Positions 25,210 to 37,664 of a stretch of DNA of 64,000 nt are shown here, one piece after another. This DNA is from Epiperipatus broadwayi (taxonomy: Eukaryota; Onychophora; Udeonychophora; Euonychophora; Peripatidae). Position numbers and translations under genes: made by a program. The notes under the pieces are model-generated. The model saw only the letters and a program-made list of their open reading frames with translations, had not been told where the DNA came from and did no database searches. Location of the stretch: the NCBI GenBank assembly GCA_028023455.1, contig JAQFVV010006215.1, forward strand, positions 12,627,473 through 12,691,472, given 5' to 3'. Within the stretch, counting starts at the first letter, position 1, and each line of letters starts with the position of its first letter.

Positions 25210-25690
25210 AAATTTATTAAAGGTATTTTGCTTAATAGGAGTTATAGTACTGATAATAATAATTTTTAAAATGTTGAAGATAAAAACCTACTTTAATTTT
25301 ATTTTTTTGCCTTTTAAATTGTCTTCTTATAAGATTTTAAAAACAATTATAATTTGTTTGGCATGAAAAGTAATTGCTTTAAATAATTTATTGAATAATA
25401 CAAAAGAGAAATTTGATAAAAATATCATTCCTAGAGTAAATTATATCATTCTTTGTTTTTTTTTTCAAAAAATTATATATAAGTCAAAATGAAATAAGCT
25501 TAAATGAAAGAGTAAAAATTCATAAAAGAGTAAAAAATAAATATCTTAGTTCTACTTTATATATCCATGAAAGAAATACATGGCATAAGATTATGTTTGA
25601 ACAAGTTAGTTGTTTTCTTTAAAAAGAATGAGATAAAGAAAAGAATTAAAGAATCTCTAATATTGAAGTTATTATAATGAAGCTATTTTC
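25210..25690 (+). pseudogene. Penelope segment unit 2, right part, with decayed GIY-YIG region
   Basis: Resumes the duplicated unit after the MITE (TTAAAGGTATTTTGCTTAAT etc.) to about 25430. It then continues into sequence homologous to the GIY-YIG fragment at 17566: the nucleotide strings ATATAAGTCAAAATGAAATA, AAATGAAAGAGTAAAAATTC and GAGATAAAGAAAAGAATTAA match it closely, but frames are broken by several indels. This shows that the RT piece and the GIY-YIG piece belonged to one Penelope-like element type. Confidence 0.6.
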
Positions 25691-25753
25691 TACTTAAAAG
25701 AGCTTTTGATATTAAAGATAATTGGAATGTAAATAAAAATTATGGAAAATTTA

Positions 25754-26315
25754 GGTACTGTTTAATTAGCCACTGTACATCGCTTGGCGTCGCTGTTTCT
25801 GTGCAAAAACACAGAAATATGCCGTTTACACAGCAGAACTTACGGCGTATATAATAGTTCTGTTCATATTACTCATTAGCAGGCCTAGATGGCATTGCAC
25901 ACAAATATTACAGCCCGCTGATATCCTTTGCAGCACTATGCAAATAGTGCACACCTCACAGATAGTTACCATATGATGTGACGGTGTATGTAATTCAACT
26001 GGCCATAACTGTTTTAATGTGCATTTGAAGTAATGATCTTACACCCTAGCTGACGTACTATTACATACTCATAATTGTAAGCCCGTTCCCAGTCTTTCCT
26101 ACACAGCTTGGAAGGTGAAAACAATTGCAGAAGAATAGGGCCAAACACCATTTCTCAGTTGTTGCGCGAATAGGCACATTTTCGCGAGAAGAGATATGAG
26201 GTAAATCGTAAGCTTGGTTTGATCAGAGTAATGTATCCTTTGGCCGTTATATTAAAACGTTTTTACACAGAAACAGCATCACCAAGCGATGTACAGCGGC
26301 TAATTAAAGAGTACT
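25754..26315. mobile_element. hAT-like non-autonomous element (562 bp)
   Basis: Left terminus GGTACTGTTTAATTAGCCAC; right terminus as reverse complement AGTACTCTTTAATTAGCCGC. Both then continue with TGTACATCGCTTGG and a CGCTGTTTCTGTG block, about 50 bp of inverted terminal similarity. Perfect 8-bp target-site duplications AAAATTTA lie at 25746-25753 and 26316-26323. The subterminal TAATTAGCC, CGCTTG and GCTGTTTC motifs are shared with the element at 24379-25209, so they are relatives. No coding capacity. Confidence 0.92.
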
Positions 26316-27364
26316 AAAATTTATTTAGTATACATTTAGAAGTCTGCCTCGGGAGTAAACCAGTTGGTTGAGATTTTTTTTTTTTTAAATGTTGCTAGTT
26401 TTTTAATTCTGAATTGAATGTAATTTATATTTCATTGACTAGTTTAAATCTTAGATTTTGATATATATATATGGTAAATATTGGTCAACTACTTTGTGAA
26501 CTTAAAAGCCATTAAGTGTTCGAGAAAGCAAAACATAATATGACTATTAGAAATCTCTTGATTTAATAAACAATTTATTTGCCTGTTATGCTAACATGAT
26601 CTAGAGTTCAGATCCAGAGTAGTCCTGAAAAAAAAAAATTCCGTGCCCACACAGGATTTTTTTTTCTTTCAGGTATCCATCCTACATAACCAAAGCAACC
26701 AAACTTAAATGTCCAATTATTATTATCTGAAAGTCCCATAATAATTTGGGATCTGCCAAATAAATGGTATTGTAATAATCATAAAAAAAAATTATACAAT
26801 TAAAATATAATGGAACGTTCAAGTGCTAATTAACAGGATGATATAGAGCTGCAGGTAGTAACTCAAAATTATTTTTATTCTTTACTTATTATTCTGATCA
26901 TTAAATAACTTTTCCCAATGGTTACTAATCTCAAATCTACTTTTTTTTAATAACACTTTTGATTGTAGTTTTGAGTTCATATAGTATTAGTTATTAATTT
27001 ATTTTTAAATAAAATATTTTTAAGATAGTTTTATTCATGGCAAATTTTTTTAAGATTTTACAAAAATAAAAATATCCTAAGTATGTGTTTACATGTATAA
27101 ATATTATATGTAACAAGAGCTTTTAAATATTCTATTGCAAAACAAAATCCTCTCCAATAATCTTCCCAGAGAAACAATAAGAAATGCTGGATCGTGGAGT
27201 TTGAGCACTTTTTCAGCTTTACTCTATCTTCTATCTAAGACTAAAATCCAATTACAAACTAACACTGAATGTTTAGTTGAACTAGCCATTAACTATTTTT
27301 TTTAAAAAAACCCTACATTGAATTAAAATCTGAAAAATTGTTAAAGTTTATTTGATCCACATTC
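26316..27364. other. USP34 intron segment, no feature seen
   Basis: AT-rich sequence with homopolymer runs. No gene, element terminus or RNA gene was recognised on either strand. Confidence 0.5.
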
Positions 27365-27380
27365 AAATTCTGGTCATAGT

Positions 27381-27492
27381 TGTCTTGCGTTGTTAGCCGA
27401 AAGGTATCGCAGCCGCCATGCAAGCAAATAATTGGTTGCAGACGGTTGTGGGTTCGCGTCCCAGCCGATGCTATGACATATGAAAAAAAAAA
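27381..27492 (+). mobile_element. tRNA-derived SINE, copy 1
   Basis: A short retroposon with a tRNA-like body: box-B string GGTTCGCGTCC at about 27451, tRNA 3' acceptor-like CCGATGC, short tail TATGACATATG and a poly(A) run. It is flanked by a perfect 16-bp target-site duplication, AAATTCTGGTCATAGT, at 27365-27380 and 27493-27508. It shares the GTCTTGC start, box B and the CCGATGCTATGACA end with the element at 45912-46018, so both belong to one family. Long perfect duplications plus poly(A) indicate LINE-mediated insertion and moderate age. Confidence 0.9.
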
Positions 27493-28003
27493 AAATTCTG
27501 GTCATAGTACGGCAAGTGAATGCATTATCATTAAGCCACGAGACTTGTTAATATATAAATAAATATATTATGATAATAAATAACCGTTAAAATTCTGACA
27601 ATTATTAAATATTATTTTGTAGTATTATATAATTCATTTATTTTCTAATTTGTAGATCTAAAGTATGTAAGGAGAGTAAAAACATATTATATGTTATAAA
27701 ACATGTATATATTTAAGTATTATTTTCTGAAAATTATATTGTAAAATGTTCAAAATATTGGCAAGAAAAATGTGATTCAGTAGTATTGTAATAAAAACAA
27801 TGTAAAAGATTAAAGATTAATTTAATTAATTTTATATATGGAGAGATACTAAATAAAGAAAACAGTAAGTAGAATTGAGCAAAAAGGAAAAAATTAGAGA
27901 GAAAAGAGAATATACATCCACATGAAGATTATAATAAATATTTTAAAAAATTAAAAAGTCAATAAAAAAAATTAAATGAATAAGAAAAAATTAATCTACA
28001 AAC

Positions 28004-28071
28004 CTGATTACATGTGATCTTAATGAAACAGTTTGTTGAACAATTGATGTTAAATTCATCCATAATTTCAG
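28004..28071 (-). CDS. USP34: USP34 ubiquitin hydrolase, small internal exon (68 nt)
   Basis: A minus-strand exon of 22 codons plus two bases. The acceptor is TTCATAG (intron ends at 28072) and the donor GTTTGT begins at 28003. It encodes LKLWMNLTSIVQQT then VSLRSHVI and the first two bases of Arg. This matches vertebrate USP34 IRIWLHIPAVMQ..., including the W, the Q and the VIR end. Phase proof: the upstream exon (32894-33043) ends in phase 0, and the trailing AG joins the leading G of 15507-15699 to give Arg, followed by YMCKLSD exactly as in the family. Divergence is greater than in neighbouring exons. Confidence 0.87.
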
Positions 28072-28900
28072 CTATGAACAAACATTAAAAAAAAAAAAAG
28101 TATATATTCATGAATCTCTATACAATATATATATTTATATTTGTGTATATAGTTATATATTGCAAATATATACACAAACGTTTATTTACATATTCACAAA
28201 TATATTATAAATTTATGTAATCTAAAGAATACAATAATTAACGGGTAATATTTTCTTATACTATTTTATCTAAAAACTTAGATCTAGCTCAGTCAGATAA
28301 CACACATCAATAAAATCAAAAAAATAAATTACATTTAAAAAATTTAAAAATAAATTTGAAATAAATGATATTAGTCTTAATAAACAATGCAAAAAATGAA
28401 CCTGAATATATTTTAATTTAATTAATTTTGGTGACACCTTTATTTACGCCTGTTTCCTACAATATTTTCAAACACATCTACAAAACTAAATTTTAATCTA
28501 AATACATCACACCTTGTTCCCTCCTCTATTTATTCTGGATTACTAATATTTCAATTAAAGTTACTCTTTCTATTAGACTATGTATTTGCATGATATACAT
28601 TTATGAATTCATATTTTTTTAATTACTTATTCACAACAATAAATTATAATCTATTAATCTTTTACCTCTTTTTACTCATGAACCTGAACTTATAAGTTCT
28701 AGAAACATTCAATATTTCAAGTCAATTGGATATCTGCAAACACTAAAATAATAACATGACTTTTAAGAAACAATTGGATTAATCACATCTTTTCATTTAA
28801 GTCAAGTCCTAATATATAGTTCTCAATATAGCACATCATTGCTTTGTATTTACTGATGCATATTACAAAAAATTTTCCAATATCTGCAACTGCATTTTTG
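28072..28900. other. USP34 intron segment, no feature seen
   Basis: AT-rich, with a TATATA/CACA-rich stretch around 28100-28200 that forms a small imperfect inverted repeat. No gene or element ends recognised. Confidence 0.5.
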
Positions 28901-29219
28901 AAATAAGATCAGATATGTTATGGTAATATCTCCACACTAAAACTCAATATATTTATATTATTCTATTTATTTCTATACTTAGCGCTTTCGAAGGAACGAT
29001 GCCTTCATTTTCAAAGCTATAGATAGATAGTTCTAATAACGATGTTCAATTTACTTATTTAAACCAACAGATGCAAATTATTCAAATCAGGTCTGCCATT
29101 TCTTCGAGATTGCGTAAAACGCGTCTCTTTTATAGCGCTAAGTATAGAAATAAATAGAATAAGATAAATATATTGAGTTTTAGTGTGGAAATATTACCGT
29201 AAAATATCTGATCTTATTA
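28901..29219. mobile_element. foldback MITE with ~90-bp terminal inverted repeats
   Basis: The left arm runs AATAAGATCAGATAT, TCTCCACACTAAAACTCAAT, ATTCTATTTATTTCTATACT and TAGCGCT. The right arm is its reverse complement, ending ATATCTGATCTTATTA. Arms are about 90 bp with few mismatches, around a ~130-bp centre containing CGAAGGAACGATGCCTTC, itself partly palindromic. No coding capacity. Target-site duplications are not obvious. Confidence 0.8.
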
Positions 29220-30549
29220 CATATATAAACCACGCATTTAGTTATTTAATAGTTACATTTTTGAAATGTAAAGTATACATTATAATTTCTAGAAATAAAA
29301 GATTGTGATGTATAAATAGAAAAAAAGTGACAGATTAAAAGATGTAAATAAATTATCATGCATCTAAATAAAGAAAATTATGATATATTTGAACATAATT
29401 CAATTTAAAATCTATTTCTAAGGTTAAATGAAATATAATAATTTATTACCAAATAAAGAATAACTAACAATAATTTATGAATTTAATGAAAAATGATTAC
29501 GTGAATAACCTGCATGTTTAAAAAAAAAAAAGATCATTTGAGGAACTATGTCGGGCTGACCTAATTGGCTACATCTGGTTGTTTAATATGCATCTTATAC
29601 GTAATTAACTTTTTTTTTTTTCATGTTTTTTTTCCTCCCAATATTTGCATCCTTATGTTCGAAGTAAATAAATTTAGATTAACAAAGCTTTTTTAAAAAC
29701 AAAAAATTTCTTTTTCTCTACATAATCACCCTCAATGCTGCAATAACTTTTCAAAACTACCATACAATCTCCTCAAGAAATTGATAAGACACTGAAGCAA
29801 TAAGTTCATAATAATTCAAAATATCATCAACAATTGAATTTGCAATGTCAACTGGTACTTATCACATTTTGGTAAAATCATACATTAAGTTTAATTCTTC
29901 AATTTGTGATAATTCATTTCAGCCGCTTAACTCTGTTACTTGCAATGTTAGTCATGAGACAATAGAATTAAGATCTGACAGTAATTTATCATTCATTAGA
30001 CATCCACCATTATTTCAACATTTATGCCTGAAGTCACTTCTAGTACTGAGATGAAAATAAGATTATCATTTCATTTATTATGCTCAATGCAAAGAGCATT
30101 ATTTTGATGAATATATCAATACCCCCCCCCCCCAATCTTTAGAAAGATGAGGCCACATTTTTCTGTATAATTCACAATTTTAAAAAAATTTATTTACTGG
30201 ATAATCTTTATACATACGCATATGAGTTTAGCAAAATAATTTATTATTTTATTTACAATTGAAAATGTTAAGAATGGATAACTTAGCAAAAAGAACTATA
30301 ACTATATAACACTTTTATTTTACAAAATTGGTATTAACTGAAAGAACAATGAAATTCAAAAATGGGTCCAATTTTAAAGACCTGTAATAAAAATTAAAGA
30401 ATATTTAAAAATGCAGAAAAATTCAACAATTTTATTCCATCAAGACTACTTGCTTGGTTTCATTACTAAAATGTATCAATCAGGCTAAAAAACAAGAAAC
30501 ACGTATTTTAGATGTCATTGCAATAAAAAAAAATCAAGATTTTATGACA
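29220..30549. other. USP34 intron segment
   Basis: AT-rich and without a supported gene. A run of about 13 C residues sits near 30122. The open frame at 29845-30054 shows no family motif. Confidence 0.5.
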
Positions 30550-30645
30550 AAAATACTAGCATTATCATCATTATTTTTAACCAGTATCAATCCACTGCAG
30601 GATGAAGATCTCTTCAATTGATCTCTAGTCTCTCTTCTTCACTCA
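30550..30645 (-). mobile_element. LINE 3'-end fragment
   Basis: On the minus strand this reads CATCCTGCAGTGGATTGATA followed by a degenerate AATGATGATAATG tail. It is the same 3' terminus as the LINE at 22194-23584 (CATCCTGCAGTGGATTGATA, ATGGATGATGATGATG). Only the last ~80-95 bp are present, a typical severe 5' truncation. Confidence 0.75.
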
Positions 30646-32893
30646 AACAATTACTACCATAAATAAGAATAACATTCAAAAGTAATACAAACAGGCAAGA
30701 GTAATATTTAACAAATACATAAAAATATGAATATATTGATTATTAAGACTTAGAAATATTTCCTAGTCAATTGTTAAATATTATAATACGAAATATATAT
30801 ATTAACTTGTTTTAAAAATATTACATCAAACTTTTAAGATATCCCTACATGCAGTTTAAAAATACTGTAATATTATTAAATTTTCATATTGGTGCATATC
30901 TAAGCAATATTCACAATGCTATCTTCCATTCACGAATATCATATTGATAGTTGTAAGCATAAATGAAGACTAAAAAAAATTCTGTAAATCTCAAAAATAT
31001 ATAGAAGTTATTATTTTGAAAAAGCTTAATTTGTATTTTTGTCTTTACAGTCATGTATTTTATTTTTATTGCAATTGCATATTACATATCCATTATTTTA
31101 TATTTACATATTCAACATTTCTAAAAAAACATTAAAATTTAGTAGTAATATTACAGTTAATTGGAAACCACATAGGACAATATTAAGTGATATCCTCAGA
31201 ATAAAAATACATGAATTTAATTCAGTTTTGAACATTTCTTCAAAATAACATAAAAAATAAATCTTGTAAATCTTAGAACATCATTTGATTACAATAATTT
31301 GGAAATGTTCTGCGAACGTGTCCAAAACAAGTTAATATCTTTTATGAGAAAATCCTATTTGAAAATTTTATTTCCTATAAAATATGCAATATTTCAAATT
31401 TATGATTATATTTGAAATATCTTAAAAAGGATTTTAAAGTGATGTATTGATTACAGGTTCATATTTCAATAACTGATGAATTCAAGGTTGCTATATTCAA
31501 CAAAGAATACTCATATTTTTTGCCTTTCTAGTATAATTCTTAAATTAAGAAGTATTTAATATTCCTTATATAAATTTAAAATTTAAATTATTCATGTAAT
31601 AACTAAATCCAAAAACATTAATATAATAATTAACTAGTGAGATTCAGAAACATTTGCATGAACTTGCAAATAGCACTCCTTTCTTATATCAATGACAACT
31701 ATTTGACAGATAAAAAAGCTTTTCAATTTGATTAGTTCATAAATAAGTTGATATTATCAGTTCTATATATTTGATAAGCCATATTTTATTTACAAGCTTA
31801 TTAAAATTGTTATACCTTAAATTTTATGTACATATAACATCCAATTTAAAGTGCATACATTAAAATAAATTCAAAACAACAAACAAGAAGCAAACCCATA
31901 ACTTCAAATAAAATTAATGAGCTGTATCGCTCGAACAAAAATAACCATATGGATATGCAGATGTCATCATAATAAATTTCTCATAAAGAATTGGATTAAT
32001 TTAACTATTTCAGAATTCATCAAATAATATTTACTTGATACAGAAAGTCAAAAATGCATGTCAAGTAAAAAAAAAACTACTGTTTATTTCATGAAATCAG
32101 AAATAAATGGTATGTTTTTATAAAATAAGCTTTATCTGGTAAAACATATTAATACTATCAAGAATAAACTTATATAAAGCAGATAAAAAAAATAAATCTA
32201 CTTTTTTCTTTTACTGGTTTCAACTAGAACATCTATAAAAAAAATGTTTTAGTTATGGATGAAGTTATCTTACATATATCAACTAAAAAAACCAATATTT
32301 ATATAAAATGCTTTTACTGTTGAGTTATATATACATGTCTCAGAATTATTCAACTCATGTACTTTGTAATAAAAGATAAATTAGTCATGACTTGCAGATA
32401 ACTAGTATTATATATATATAAATGAATAGATACTAATTTTATAATAAAATATGAAAAGTTTATAAATTTACATTTGATAACCGTAATCAACTCGCAAAAA
32501 ATGTTCAGCCATCATGAAATTATCAAATCAAACATCATAGACAAATATATATATATATCACTTTATTTTCTATAAACCCAATTATGTGATGTTCAACATT
32601 TCTTAATAATAATAATCATCATATAGAGTTATATATAATATTATAATTAATTCTGATTTTTTTAAATGCACAACATACATAATGACACTTTCTGAACCTT
32701 TTTTTTTTAAAAAAAATACTAGAAATAATTTGTTATAAATGAATGCATAAGCATTACACATTATTAAATTATATGTGCATATATAATAAACTTTGTTTTA
32801 AAAGTCTAACAAAAATAGTATTTTAAACGCTGACAGAAAAAAAAAATACAAACAAAATAATTATATAAGATATAATAATGAATTAAAACTAAC
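30646..32893. other. USP34 intron segment, no feature seen
   Basis: AT-rich non-coding sequence with small TA microsatellites (for example near 32405 and 32545). Nothing else recognised. Confidence 0.5.
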
Positions 32894-33043
32894 ATTTGAA
32901 ACTATGGAGATCATAGCATGTGCAAGAGAAAAGGGCAATGTGTTTGGAGTAGCCGTTTCGAAGCATTTCGACATGGCCTGCAACCCCTCACTATCACAGA
33001 ATAAACAGACATTACGTAAAAGAAAAACTGGAATCTCTGGATC
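32894..33043 (-). CDS. USP34: USP34 ubiquitin hydrolase, internal exon (150 nt)
   Basis: A minus-strand exon of exactly 50 codons, phase 0 at both ends. The acceptor is TTTTTGCAG (intron ends at 33044) and the donor GTTAGT lies at 32893-32888. The product starts DPEIPVFLLRNVCLFC and continues with MSKCFETATPNTLPF then LAHAMISIVSN. Vertebrate USP34 has LLRYVCLFC...KDCFEYGTPETLPF...AHAFITVVSN at the same place. Strong block conservation implies a functional exon of the N-terminal scaffold. The segment expected immediately upstream (about 17 residues ending in an AFCD-like motif) is not in this exon and was not located. Confidence 0.92.
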
Positions 33044-36000
33044 CTGCAAAAATCAAAAAAGACATCATTTGGCATTTAAAAAATGTACTATTTTTCAATA
33101 AAATTATTTCATATACTAAAAAAAATAACCAGAAATAAGAGTAATATAATGTTTACTTTTTTATATATAAATAGAACTAAGTGCTATCAAGATACAGTTG
33201 ACTTAAAATAAGCATCATAATCACATGCTCTTTAATATGGCTTATAAGTCACGACATGAAAATTTTGCTAATAAATGAATTCATACTTTCCCATTATATA
33301 TATGATACATATTCTACAATAATATATGACAAAACTTAAACTACTGCGTAATTAATGCATTATTACACAATTATAATTTGTAACATTATGGACGACAATA
33401 TTTAAGCATTCTCTATTAGTTCATTATTTAACAAAAATATAGTCAAACGTGATCTGAAAATTATAATACGTTTATAAGATTAGTTTTAAATACATACACA
33501 CACAGTCTTCAGCTATCCAAGCACCAACATCACAAACCAGAATAGCAATTAATCAATTTCACTTACTCTATTTCAAAGTTGATGAAGCTTATATTTTATT
33601 TAAATAATGATCTGATAAAGAGCTCTTAATTAAATAGTCTCATAAAACTGAAATGCTTTCATAAAATTTTGATGACTCTAAAACTTCATAAAAAAATCAA
33701 TTAAATAAAAATACAATATATTTATAATTAAATAATTATTGCACATATCCAAGTAAGTTAAAGTCAGTTTAATAAGTTTGTAAAAAAAAAGTTAAATCGA
33801 TTTGAGTTTAAAAGGGGTCAAATAAATTGTTGTAGAGAATTGGCAGAAATACGAATAACCAAAAGTGATGAATAATTTAATATTTCAAGACTGGCTGTCT
33901 GAAAAGGTAAAAAAATAAAACCTGTATTTTATTCTTTCATCTTTTGAGATTATGCTCAGATTAATGCTAATGAGCTAGAACAAATGAACATTATGAAGAA
34001 GTATACAGAACAAACACTGTAAAAGTGAAAACATATGTCAATATTCAATCAAAAATAATTTCTTATGGGCTTTAAAAGTTGAAATTTTATGATTATTCTT
34101 TCATTTCAAAGCCAGTTTTCTTATATGAGTGTGCCAACTTGAAAAGATAGTGAAACCAATATGAATACTAAATAATGGATGATTATAAGCATATCGTATG
34201 TTCAAACCATTACACTTTTCCCCAAGCAATGGAAAACCTCATTTCTGGTTATTACCAAAAAAAAAACCTAAATATTTATTAATCTGACAGCCGCAACCAC
34301 TTAGCAAGACAGTTTGAATTAGGCTATTTTTTATGTCATTATAAACACATTACAATTGGAGTCTATTTTAAAACTTTTGAAGATTTGGTTCATTCTATAG
34401 CAAAACAGTTTTAAAGACAATATTCAACTATGATTTAACTCATTCAGTTATTACAAACAAGTATTGGATTGAGAAATATTAGTATGAAATTACTCATCTC
34501 TTGAGAACTTCCCAATTTCTTTATTTAAATTGTTTATTGACTTTCTGTCATAAAACTTTGAGTAAGTGAGCTGCTATTCTCTAATGTGAATAATAGCATT
34601 AATGTTCTCCTAAATGCTGATCAAATATATATAAATCTATCTATCCCCTATAAAATTCAAACAGTTCATAATTGTTCAGTCTAATCCTAAATGCTTATGA
34701 ATTTTTAACAGGAAACTAGGTGTATGGCTGAAAACCTATTTTTGACAAATAGTACTGACTGGATCTTGTTTTTCTTGAAGCAGACATTGACCTATTTCAT
34801 TTCTACACTATGTATTTTGAAGTTGATCAGAAACTGTCCTATTTAAAAACATGATAATAATGATAAGAAACTGATGACTTATGAAATTAGATGTTTTAAC
34901 TAAAAATAATAATATACCATTTTCATTACTTTTGTTTTTTTAAAAAATGGCAAAATATTTCCATACCTCTCCAAAAATTTCATGGCATTTATAATATGCC
35001 ATAGCTAGTCTGTTCTCATTTAAACATTGAACAGCCTAATCATAGAACCCTATTCTTGCTATAAGAAAATTCTCAAAAGCATTAGCTAATTAATATATTC
35101 ACATATTAATTAACAAAATTTATGATGAATTTTAATAAAACACTTATTCTGGCAAAAAGTAGTCAATATGAGCAAAGATTAGAAATTTTTAAACAACTCA
35201 ATAACATGAAAAAGAAAGTGAATTGAATAAATTAGTACATCTGGAAAAAATTATTGAAGAAAAAAAATATATTTTCATATCCTTCAATTAAGGTTGAAAA
35301 CAGACGATTTAACATACACATTTTTACCAACTTACAAATGTATAGGTTCTGAAAATATTGTGCTGCAATGAGACTGAAATACCATATTGTGAATTTTTTT
35401 TAAAAACTAGTGTGTTATTTCTACCATATACTTAGATAGCTAAGTTTCTGGTAAGCTCAAAATACAAAATGGAAAAGATCAAAATCTCTTTCAAGAGAAT
35501 ATTTACTACAATCAATATTACTAATAGAATAGTTTACAACCCTATATACACATAAGTTTCCTGTTAAAAAATTCTACATAAACATCTTTAGGTACTGATC
35601 TAATTAGCTATTCTACATTTTAATTATCTCTAATCCAATCTTTAAACACTGGGATGACTAATAGATAAATTGTAATTTTTTTACAAAAATGATAATTTAT
35701 CCTATAGATATAATAAACACCTCCACACTTCCCCATTTTTTTCAAATTCATATAAAGATATAATAAAAGACAAATGCCCCCCAAGATGCATTTCGTGCTG
35801 AACCAGCACTCATCAGTTGACCCAGGTCACTATCTCTCATATATATCTCTATTATATGCAAAGTATTTATCTAGAGTAAATTGTTAACATTTTCATTTAC
35901 CATTGTCAAACTCCCTCCACTCACAACTTTGACGCCATCTTAATAATTTATCCTAGTGATAATAATACTATGACTTAATTTATAAATTCATTGTATAATC

Positions 36001-36323
36001 TGAAATCTCTTCTAGCTTTTTTTTTTGTCTACTTTTATTTCTCTTTTCAATTTCTTATTGGGTTTAAAGAAAAGGGGAGCAGTGGGAGAGATTGGAAGGA
36101 AAAGAAAAAAACACTTTTTATCGATTTACAAAATGTAAATAATTTCAAATAACGATTTTTTTTATTTTAAAAAAGTTTAGAAATTTAGCTTTTTTTAAAA
36201 ATTTATTTCACATTTCAGAAGTAAGAGGGCGGGGCTTGAGTATTATAATTTGGACCTGGAATTTCTGCTATTAAATTTATAAATTCATTGTATAATCTAA
36301 AATCTCTTAGTATTAATTTTCAT
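33044..36323. other. USP34 intron segment, no feature seen
   Basis: More than 3 kb of AT-rich sequence without a supported gene or element. A small exon (about 51 nt, phase 0/0) is expected somewhere between here and 49291, but no convincing match was found. A 70-bp stretch near 35790 (GTGCTGAACCAGCACTCATC) resembles part of the MITE at 46750. Confidence 0.5.
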
Positions 36324-37656
36324 GGTACTGTTGTAATAGATCGCATCAACCGCTTGATGGACACATATCAATATAACGTTACCGGGCCTACCCCGTTCTT
36401 TGTGAAAGAATCATAAGCGTATGGGTTAATGTAATTCATTTATTTCCTTAATAACATTTACTGGAATAATTTTATGTAAACATACGTTATTGCAAATATT
36501 CTATTATAGTAGAATTCCCCGTGTATGCCAATGCTGGCTTGCAAAACCATTCTCCCCTCTCCCCCCAAACTTTGCAAAGTCTACAAGCATTGCTTCAGAC
36601 ATAATTAACTACATCGTGGTGGGCAAAAAAAAAAATGCTGATAATGCTTTAATTACTAAACTATCTTTTACTTTTTCGGGTCATTTTTGAAAAGGAAAAA
36701 TAATTATTTATTGATTTATTACAATAGAATGAAAGAATATGTGTATGGATATTAATGACACACCTATTAAAAACAATTACTAATTTCCAACTCGATTGGT
36801 TTTTTGTTTATTTTAAAGATTAATAAATGTATTCTTTGGAACCCAATTCCTTTTGGTCTCTGGATAGAAGTAAGAGAATTTTCACAGTCATACTTTTTTT
36901 TTTCCCAAAGGATTAACGTAATTCATTGATTTCCTTAATCAATTCTTATCATTTAGTCAAGAACAATTTTATGCTAACAAAAATTTAGAAAGCTTTAACT
37001 ACAAGTGGCCAAAAATTTCATCTTAGTCATCTGCAATGTAGGGCAGATGGTATATCTTTTCACATCCGCAAGAAGTAAAATTTTATCAATTGACCTATCT
37101 TATTACAAAGATTCTATTAGAGTAAAATGAATTAATTCCACGTGCACGCCGGCTTCTGCGGACGACAGTTGGCCCGATTTTGACCTGTCAGCCATTTTAT
37201 TTGGTCGTGGACGTGTTCTCACGCAAATGTGACTTTTCACGAGTTGGTTGAAATCTTGCTTGGACATACCCTTTCGAAATTTTTGAAGGTTCCACGTTGA
37301 GTAGGGAAGCATGGCGACGGGCTGACAATTGTTAGAAGCTAACACTAGGTCAGATAACTTGTAAGCTAATCTCTTTGACATGCATATTTGAAGTCCAGAC
37401 ACTCTCACACGATACTGTAACAAACATTGAACTGTGAGCATTGGGATAAAGTTTGTAACCCTAAAGCAGGCCGACAGTCACCGATCAAAATGGCATCGGT
37501 GGTACTAGTCTGTGCCGTCTTTTAAAACGGCCTCTTTCTGTGCTTTTGTGCATAGATGTGTCTAGATAGGTGGCGACCACGTAAATGGCATATTTATGTG
37601 CTTTTGCATATAAATAGCGCTGTAAAGTGATAGACACGATCTAATAGAACAGTACC
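36324..37656. mobile_element. hAT-like non-autonomous element (1333 bp)
   Basis: Left terminus GGTACTGTTGTAATAGATCG; right terminus as reverse complement GGTACTGTTCTATTAGATCG. Perfect 8-bp target-site duplications ATTTTCAT lie at 36316-36323 and 37657-37664. The interior is GC-rich relative to its surroundings and has an ATAACGTTACCGGGCC string near 36372 that recurs in the element at 55923. Frames inside (36490-36690 plus, 37103-37441 minus) show no transposase motif and are not taken as genes. The GGTACTG end is shared with the element at 25754. Confidence 0.92.
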
Positions 37657-37664
37657 ATTTTCAT

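Noticed and set aside
33481-33560. Minus-strand peptide AILVCDVG as the missing USP34 micro-exon
   Set aside because: Weak resemblance to the AFCD region only; no acceptor and donor pair in the right phase.
37103-37441. 112-codon minus-strand open frame
   Set aside because: Lies inside the non-autonomous hAT-like element at 36324-37656, shows no transposase motif and is probably a by-product of its GC-richer sequence.
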